A stretch of DNA of 64,000 bases from Macrophomina tecta (Eukaryota > Ascomycota > Dothideomycetes > Botryosphaeriales > Botryosphaeriaceae), in NCBI GenBank assembly GCA_024180945.1, contig JAKSGN010000037.1, positions 2,919,501-2,983,500 of the forward strand. Direction: 5' to 3'. The position numbers were made by a program, and so were the translations under genes. The notes under the pieces were generated by a model. It saw nothing but the letters and a program-made list of their open reading frames with translations, did not search any database and had not been told where the DNA came from. Positions 57,690-64,000 of the stretch are shown in pieces; position 1 is the stretch's first letter; every line of letters begins with the position of its first letter.

Positions 57690-58260
57690 GTTAAAGTAAT
57701 ATAGGTTTATTAACTAAGTAAGCTAAGTAGTTACCTCTATAAGTTAGTAGTAATTTACTTTACTAAAAAGAGCGAGGCTGACTTACTTCTTACTAGAAGA
57801 GTAATTAATATAGGCAAAGAAATAGCGTATACTAATATATTTAAATACTACTTATATCTAAGATACTACTTTAAGTACTAGAGCTATAACTATCTATAGT
57901 TTTACTACTAAGAAGAAGAATAATATACGAAAGATATAGATATTAGCTATAAAAAGAATGGCTACTTATTAATAATAATAAAATACACTACTTATAGCGG
58001 TCTATATAGAGTAGACTATAAAGACTACCTAAAGTATAATAAACTTTTATATAAAATACTTTACTAGTGTAATAAGTAGGTCGCTTAAGGTAATTTATAT
58101 AAATTTAAAAAAAGTAGAATAGCATAGTATAGCCTATTAAATAATAAAGACCTTAGTAATTTTAGTATTATTTTTATCTTAGAGCTAAGCTGCTTTCGTA
58201 GGCCTAGCGGCGAGACTATAATAGTACTAGTTACTTATTTATACTAAAAGTAACTACTAT
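57690..58260 (+). pseudogene. Tad-like LINE ORF1, second part
   Basis: Resumes the ORF1 reading after Gypsy A (VKVIQVYQLSK, KSEADLLLTRRVINIGKEIAY). A decayed cysteine-knuckle region follows, where former Cys codons read Tyr (FKYYLYLRYYFKYQ, KNGYLLIIIKYTTYSG). It ends near 58.25 kb. ORF2 (endonuclease and reverse transcriptase) is not seen downstream, so the LINE is truncated or buried. Confidence 0.6.
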
Positions 58261-59220
58261 CGATAACGTTATAATATAGTCGCTATTCCGTTCGTTTAAT
58301 ATTATAGATCTATAAAGATATATAAGCTAAGTAAATAATAGTACTCTTTACTAATATTATAGTTGTAGTTATTATGCTATAAAACTAAATTATATTTATA
58401 GTAGCTATATATATCGCTAAGAAGAAAAATATAGATAATCTAAAACTTACTAGCGCACTTAAGCACCTGCAAATAATAATTATATAGGTAGAAAGCTAAA
58501 CTAATAGGGTACTAAAACTTCTTATCTATAGTAATTTTAATAGATATAACTAGTTATAGAAAAGTAATCTTATATATGTAAAGCGCTAAGGCTTGGGTAG
58601 AGGATTACTAAGCTATATTATAAATAATAAAGCCTAGTAAGCAGTCGGAAGAAGATAATTCTCTAAGAGAGAAGTAGATAGAAGATTTAATAAAGAAGAA
58701 TAAGAGGGGAGGTAAAGATAGAGAATAAAGCTTTTATTAGCTTATATTTTATTTATAAGTATTGTGTGTCTCTAAAGAGCGAAACTACGGTGCTATCTAG
58801 AGTTCTTTATATATAGGTATTTCTTATATAATTAGATTCTTCTAGATATACTATATTAGAAATCCAATGAGGGTGATTTATAAGAAATAAGATTCTAACC
58901 CTAATCTTTACCCGTTTTATATAATTTTTATATCGTAATAACGGGAAATGACTGAACTTTTATAATATGTAAAAGAAATTTTAGTAGGAGCTATACCCGT
59001 TTAGTTATTAGTTAGTAAAGTGTGGTGGCAAATTTTGCTATCTTAGTTTACTACCGTGGTTTACTACTGTAGTTTGCCACCGCTATAACTCCTAGGTATA
59101 TTTGTTTTATACCTTAGATAGTATTCTAATACCTAAGGTAATATATTAATAAGCTATGCTTATATAAGCTTACTTATTAATATTTAATACACTCTCCTAA
59201 GCTTTTATAAGTGTTGTAAG
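58261..59220. other. AT-rich sequence between the LINE and the Copia remnant
   Basis: No coding sequence is readable. An imperfect inverted repeat GTGGTGGCAAA ... TTTGCCACCGC lies at 59022-59083. The right part may include the 3' end or LTR of the minus-strand Copia element. Confidence 0.35.
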
Positions 59221-61458
59221 GGATTTATAATTTCGATTTTATATCTAGTTTATTATGCAATTTTTAGAACCGGTATATAGGTAGATATAAGCAATTTAGT
59301 ACCCTTATAATTAAACTTATAGTAAGTAATCTATTATCTACTTATTAGATATATAGGATCTTCTTTTTTAGTCTTTTATAAAGACTATTACTAGGACTTT
59401 ATAAGGCCGATATTCTTTAGAAGTTCTTACTATTTAGAACTATTAATTGGCTTAGTTAGTTCGTCGGTAATAAGAGACTTAGTAGGAAAGTAATAAAGTT
59501 CTATTTTCTTTTTATTTATATAGTCCTTTATAAAATGGTACCTTATATTAACGTGCTTAGTTCTAGTGTAATATAAGAAATTACTAGCTAGTTCTATAGC
59601 CGATTGGCTATTCGTGTATATATATTTAACCGGTTTAAATAAGCTTTTAATATAGAAAGATATTTTTTTAAGAATATTCTTTATATAAAAAAGTTCTTTT
59701 ACTACCTTCTTATAAGCTATATACTCGGCCTCGCAGCTATTTATAGCCACGGTTTTTATAGTTTAGATAGCTAGCTTAGTGCTATTTTATTTTAGCCTTG
59801 TCCTATAGTAAATATATAATCCGAGGTTAATTTTCTAGTTAAATCACCCCTCTAATCTAAGTTACTATAGCCTTTTATAGATAGGGGTTCGGATTAATTA
59901 ACTAGATCTAGTTTTAGGCTATAATCCTGCATTTCTTTTATATAGCCCTATAGATAGCTAAGGGCTTTATAGTGTTCTAGTGTAGAAAATGCCATAAATC
60001 TAGCTAAGTAATTAACTGGATAAGCTAGATCCGGTTGGGTAAATATAGTTAAATATATAACAAACTCTATTTCTTATTAGAGGCCTTTAGTAATTCTTTA
60101 GGAGCTTCTTTAGTAGGTCTTTCTAGAGATAGACCTAAGGGAAGAGGTATTTTTCTAGGTTTTACTCTAGTTTTATTAAACTTATTAAGTATTTTATTAA
60201 TAAAACTATATTGGTTTAGTTCTAGACCGTCTTTAGAATACTTAATTTCGATGCCTAGAATCTCTTTAGCCTTACCTAGGTCCGATACTTTTAGTTTAGT
60301 ATTAGTAAGCTGTTTATATAGCTCCTTTAGATAGGCCTCTAATTAGGTAAATATAAGAATATTATCTATCTAAACGGCTAAGATAATAGGCTTATCTTTA
60401 TTTATAAAGACAGCCGTATTACTTATTAGGGGGTTATAGCTATATTTAACTAATATACTAGTTAAATACTACTGCTATTCCCTTGCTGATTGCTTTAAAC
60501 TATATAGGGCTTAGTTTAATAAATAAACTAGTCTTTTTTCTTTATTAAAGCTACGTAGTTGCTCTATATAGACCGTATCTTTTAAAGGAGCATTAGGAAA
60601 GGCTTATTTTATATCCTATTAGTAAATATACTAACTGAGACATGCTGTAATAACTAGTAGAAGCCGGTACATTATAGGCTTAGTAGTATTAGTAACGGTT
60701 TCTTTATAGTTAACTCCGAACTCTTATATAAAGCCTTTTACTACCCATCTAGCTTTGTGTTTAATATAAGTCCCATCGGCCTTATATTTCTTAGTTAAAA
60801 CCTAATATTCTTTAAGAATAGATACGCCTTTAGGTAGTTTAACTAATTACTAATAATCGGCCTTAATTAGACCGTTATATTCATTCCGTATTGTCTTTAA
60901 ATAAAGGTCTTTTTCGGGATAATTAAGAACTTCTTTATAGCTAGTAGATATATATTCTTCTAGCTTAATATTATAAGTAGCCTCTAGTAAATCTTTATAG
61001 AAGCTCTTCTAGCTATTTTCTTTACTAGGATTTTCTTCTATATTATTACGAGAATCGGTAGTTAAATCCTTGTTTAGATCGGAATATAAATTATTATTTA
61101 ATTAGATATTTTCTGATTTTAACTTATTTTCTATAATTAATTCCTCGTCTATTATTAGGTCTTTATAGAACCTATTTTCGAGGATTATAACGTCTCTAGC
61201 CTAGATAATTTTAGTAGTATTTAAGTCTAGTAGTTTATACTAATTCGAGCCGTAACTAATTAAATACTACTTAGTAGCCCTAGAGTCTAATTTAGTTACT
61301 AGCTCTTTGGGCTCTTTTTTATAATATAATAAGCCCTATACTTTAATATTTTCTAGGTTTAGCTTCCTTTTATAATGAGCTTTCAAGGGGGTTTAATAAT
61401 TAATAGATATTAGAATATTTAATTTAGTAGTATTTTAGATTTAGTTATATCTTATACT
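59221..61458 (-). mobile_element. Copia element 1 remnant (integrase end, reverse transcriptase, RNase H)
   Basis: On the minus strand, 61.4-61.15 kb reads as the tail of a Copia integrase (KLDSRATK, YLISYGSNQYKLLDLN with TAG as Gln). The reverse transcriptase near 60.41-60.35 kb reads AVQIDNILIF, where the family has VDDILIF. The RNase H at 59750-59430 is open for 106 codons (SCEAEYIAYKKVVKELF, TNSQSAIELASN, RTKHVNIRYHFIKDYI, LTKPIN). The 5' part of the element is missing at 61458, where another element's LTR begins. RIP-mutated. Confidence 0.8.
59430..59750 (-). pseudogene. Copia RNase H domain, open fragment
   Basis: The only open frame of length in the AT-rich block. The Copia RNase H motifs are clear: EAEYIA with its acidic residue, TNSQSAIELASN where the family has DNQ, and RTKHVNIRYHFI. 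It continues the pol of Copia element 1, which is interrupted upstream, so no free-standing gene is implied. Confidence 0.85.
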
Positions 61459-64000
61459 TGTTACACACCTATCTTAGTAGGTAAGTAAGTTACATATCTA
61501 TTTTACCCTAGTAGGTAGAATAGGTATAAGAAAAGCCTATATAGCCTCCCTCTACTAGATATACTAATTTATAGAAACTTATCTTTATTAGTTAAATTAA
61601 GGCTACTAATTAGTTATTTTTTAATAGTTATAAGCCCGGGTATATCTTAAGTATCTTTTATAATCTAAGCTCTCCTTTAGAAGTATCTTTTTATACTATA
61701 TTTAAGTATTCTATAGTATCTAGACGTCTCGCTTAGTATTCTTTTACTATATAGTTATAAGTAGAGTTAAGTGCCTCCCTTATTTATTATTTTTATAACG
61801 GTTATCTAAACTATTACTAAGTATTTATTTTAGTAGTCCTTTCTAGGTATAGTATTTCTAGTAGATATACTAGCTATCTAAGTGAGTTTTACTATATACT
61901 AGCACTTTCCCTAAGTTACCTACGACTACGAGACTCGGCCCGATTATCTAATAAGTAACTACTAACTACTACTAGTAACTATAGCCTTATTAAAGCCTAT
62001 TATCGTCCTTAAGTCGTTCAATAACTAGAATAAGTAGTATTTTACTATCTAAGCCTAAGCGAAGTAAAGGAAAATCTTTAACTATATTAATCTAAATCTT
62101 ATAGAGAAGTAATCTAGCTAATTAAGCTATATAGTCCTACGGAGCTAAAATACAACTCTATATAAGTATAGAAGTATTATAAGCTATAATATAAGAACTA
62201 TAAATAAGAGCTTCGAGAATATAAAAGGCTAAAAAAGAAAATTAATAACCTATTAATAATTATTTTAGACTCTATTAGCTTCTCTCTTTAACTAATTCTT
62301 TGAAAGCTAAGAAATAATCTATATTCTTATTCTTAGCTATCTATGCTTAAGGCACGGCTTTAGTTAATAAAAGAGACTTAAGAAGACCTTATAATTAATT
62401 AGCTAAAGTAGCTTAAGAAATTATCTAGTAGCTAGAATATCGCTAAGTAGCTTAATTAATAGAAGAAAATACTATTTAAGGTAAAATTACTTAACCTACC
62501 TAATATTTCTAGAAACTAAGATAAGAAAAGCTTTTTAAAAGCACTTTTATCTTTTAATACTTAGTAGACTACTAACTATAAGATTAGGCTTTAAAATAGT
62601 AAGCTTACTAAGCTACTAGCTAATCTTATTATTAAGTACTATAACTACTAACGTTAAAATATAGCTAAAAATCTAAAGGTTATAAAAGTAGCCTTTACAG
62701 CTACGCTATATAATTAAAAGTAGAAATAAGGTCCTCCTAAATATATATATAGAAAGAATTACTAGTATAACTAATACGTATATTATAATATAGTAATTAG
62801 ACTAACTAATTAGATGTCTAATAAAAAGCTTTAAACTAAGATTAAAAAGAGCCTAGAGAACCCCTAAACTAAGTATTAAATAGAGTATTTACTTAATTAT
62901 TTTAAGTATAAATATAAGAATCTAACTTCTTAGAAGCCGCAAGAGAATCCGTAAGATTAGTAATTAATAAATAAATTAAATAATAGTAATTCTTTATTAT
63001 TTCTAGCCGTAGTAGCCTTAGCTTTTAGCACGTAATATATTACTAAATCTACTATACTTAAGCTTTTAGAGATTACTAATATAGGCTCTATATACTATAT
63101 CTATAATCGATTTATATAGAAACAGTTTAAGAAAACTAAAAATATAAGTCTAGATAATTATATTATATCTAGAAATTTAACTATACTAATCGAAGTATTT
63201 AGAGAAGTAATAATTAACGTAACTAACTAATAAGAAAACCGCATTATTATCCTACTAGACATAGCTTATATTTTCTTATTTAAGGCTAACCTCGTCTCTA
63301 TTACTAAGATAAGAAATAAGGGTGTTTAGTTAGATATAAACTATTTATATCTCTATAAAAAGAATATTATTATAGTAAATTTAACTCTTAAGTATAACTA
63401 CTTCTTTATAGAGTATAATAAGAGATTAAATAATCTAAAGATTAACTCGAATCTAGTTATTCAATTATTACTAGCTACTTAGTAGCATAATATATTTATC
63501 TATATAGACTAGAATGCAGTTAATGCATTACCTAAGATAGTCTAAGAAGTAGTTATTATAGATTAGAAGCTATCTAAGTACTATAATATATACGTTCGTA
63601 TAAAGGCCTATTAATAGATTTCTTAAGTAATAAAGCTAGAAGAATTATCTATAAAGGTCTTCTTTTAAATTTTATTTAATTTAATATAAATAACATAAGC
63701 CAACAATACTAATTAGTAGATAATACACGTAGAATATATATCTACTAAGTTTACTATTACGGTTACACACGTTACTAAGAATAAGTATATCTAGTACCTT
63801 CTTAATATTATCTAAATAATTAAGTCTCGATTTAGAAAGATAGTAGCATTTCTGAGATTAGATAAAGAGATATTACTTATATATATATTTAAGTAATAGC
63901 TTAAGTAATAAAGAATTACCTACGAGGTATTAGCTACCTATATACCTTAGTAAAATAGTACTTTAGAACATTTAGAATACTCTATTATAGTTAAAGTATA
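61459..64000 (+). mobile_element. Copia element 2 (LTR, gag, integrase), cut by the window end
   Basis: A likely LTR begins TGTTACACACC at 61459, next to the broken end of Copia 1, with GTAGGTAAGTAAGTTACATA repeats following. Coding sense is plus. A gag-like region covers about 62.0-62.9 kb. A protease/GAG-pre-integrase-like stretch at 63.2-63.5 kb reads IILLDIAYIFLFKANLVSIT. The integrase core at 63.74-64.0 kb reads FTITVTHVTKNKY, VAFLRLDKE and TYIPQQNSTLEHLEYS. The element continues beyond the window. RIP-mutated, with TAG stops throughout. Confidence 0.75.

Noticed and set aside
59022..59083. Inverted repeat GTGGTGGCAAA / TTTGCCACCGC as a separate small element
   Set aside because: Arms of only 11 bp with a mismatch, no target duplication, and embedded in degraded AT-rich sequence.
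36600..64000. CRISPR-like or satellite array suggested by recurring CTAGCTAGTA-type words
   Set aside because: The words are irregular and follow from RIP-driven TA enrichment. No regular spacer-repeat periodicity is present, and the block is explained by retrotransposons.

Overview
The window looks like genomic DNA of a filamentous ascomycete (Pezizomycotina). The genes have short GT-AG introns of about 44-74 nt. Two Zn2Cys6 regulators, a bZIP regulator, a FunK1-type kinase fragment and an NLR-type TPR fragment are present, and the repeats carry the C-to-T / G-to-A pattern expected of repeat-induced point mutation (RIP). The species cannot be named from the sequence. No tRNA, rRNA or CRISPR array was recognised.

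The window has two halves. From 1 to about 36.6 kb the DNA has normal composition, with scattered host genes among transposons. In order: an alpha/beta hydrolase with two introns (204-1834); an unmutated solo LTR with target duplication (2382-2764); a decayed MULE transposase (2784-4688, minus); a short Zn2Cys6 factor (5906-6805, minus); an ATF-like bZIP gene with a probable one-base lesion (8020-8943, minus); a decayed Helitron RepHel (about 10.8-16.9 kb, minus); a complete seven-exon Zn2Cys6 factor of 648 residues (18758-21048); an apparently intact hAT transposon (21860-24801); a FunK1 kinase fragment abutting an NLR C-terminal fragment (25590-27453); a truncated LTR element (27552-28058); a second hAT with perfect 8-bp target duplications but three nonsense codons (28216-31088), lying 33 bp past the stop of a Myb-like gene (31130-32921, minus); and a 445-bp MITE-like element (35098-35542).

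From about 36.6 kb to the end the DNA is an AT-rich, CpA/TpG-poor block of nested retrotransposons. A Tad-like LINE ORF1 is split by chromovirus Gypsy A (37938-57689). Gypsy B (38123-51244) sits inside the 5' LTR of A, and Gypsy C (39678-46834, opposite strand) sits inside B. LTR lengths (384, 239 and 193 bp) and 5-bp target duplications agree for all three. Two Copia elements in opposite orientation fill 59.2-64 kb and run off the end.

The most informative relation is between the halves. The solo LTR at 2382-2764 is the same family as the LTR of Gypsy A, which gives an unmutated reference for the mutation spectrum in the AT-rich block. All three Gypsy elements retain a chromodomain-like segment at the end of pol. 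Insertion targeted to heterochromatin is the likely reason for the nesting; that is inference from the known behaviour of chromoviruses.
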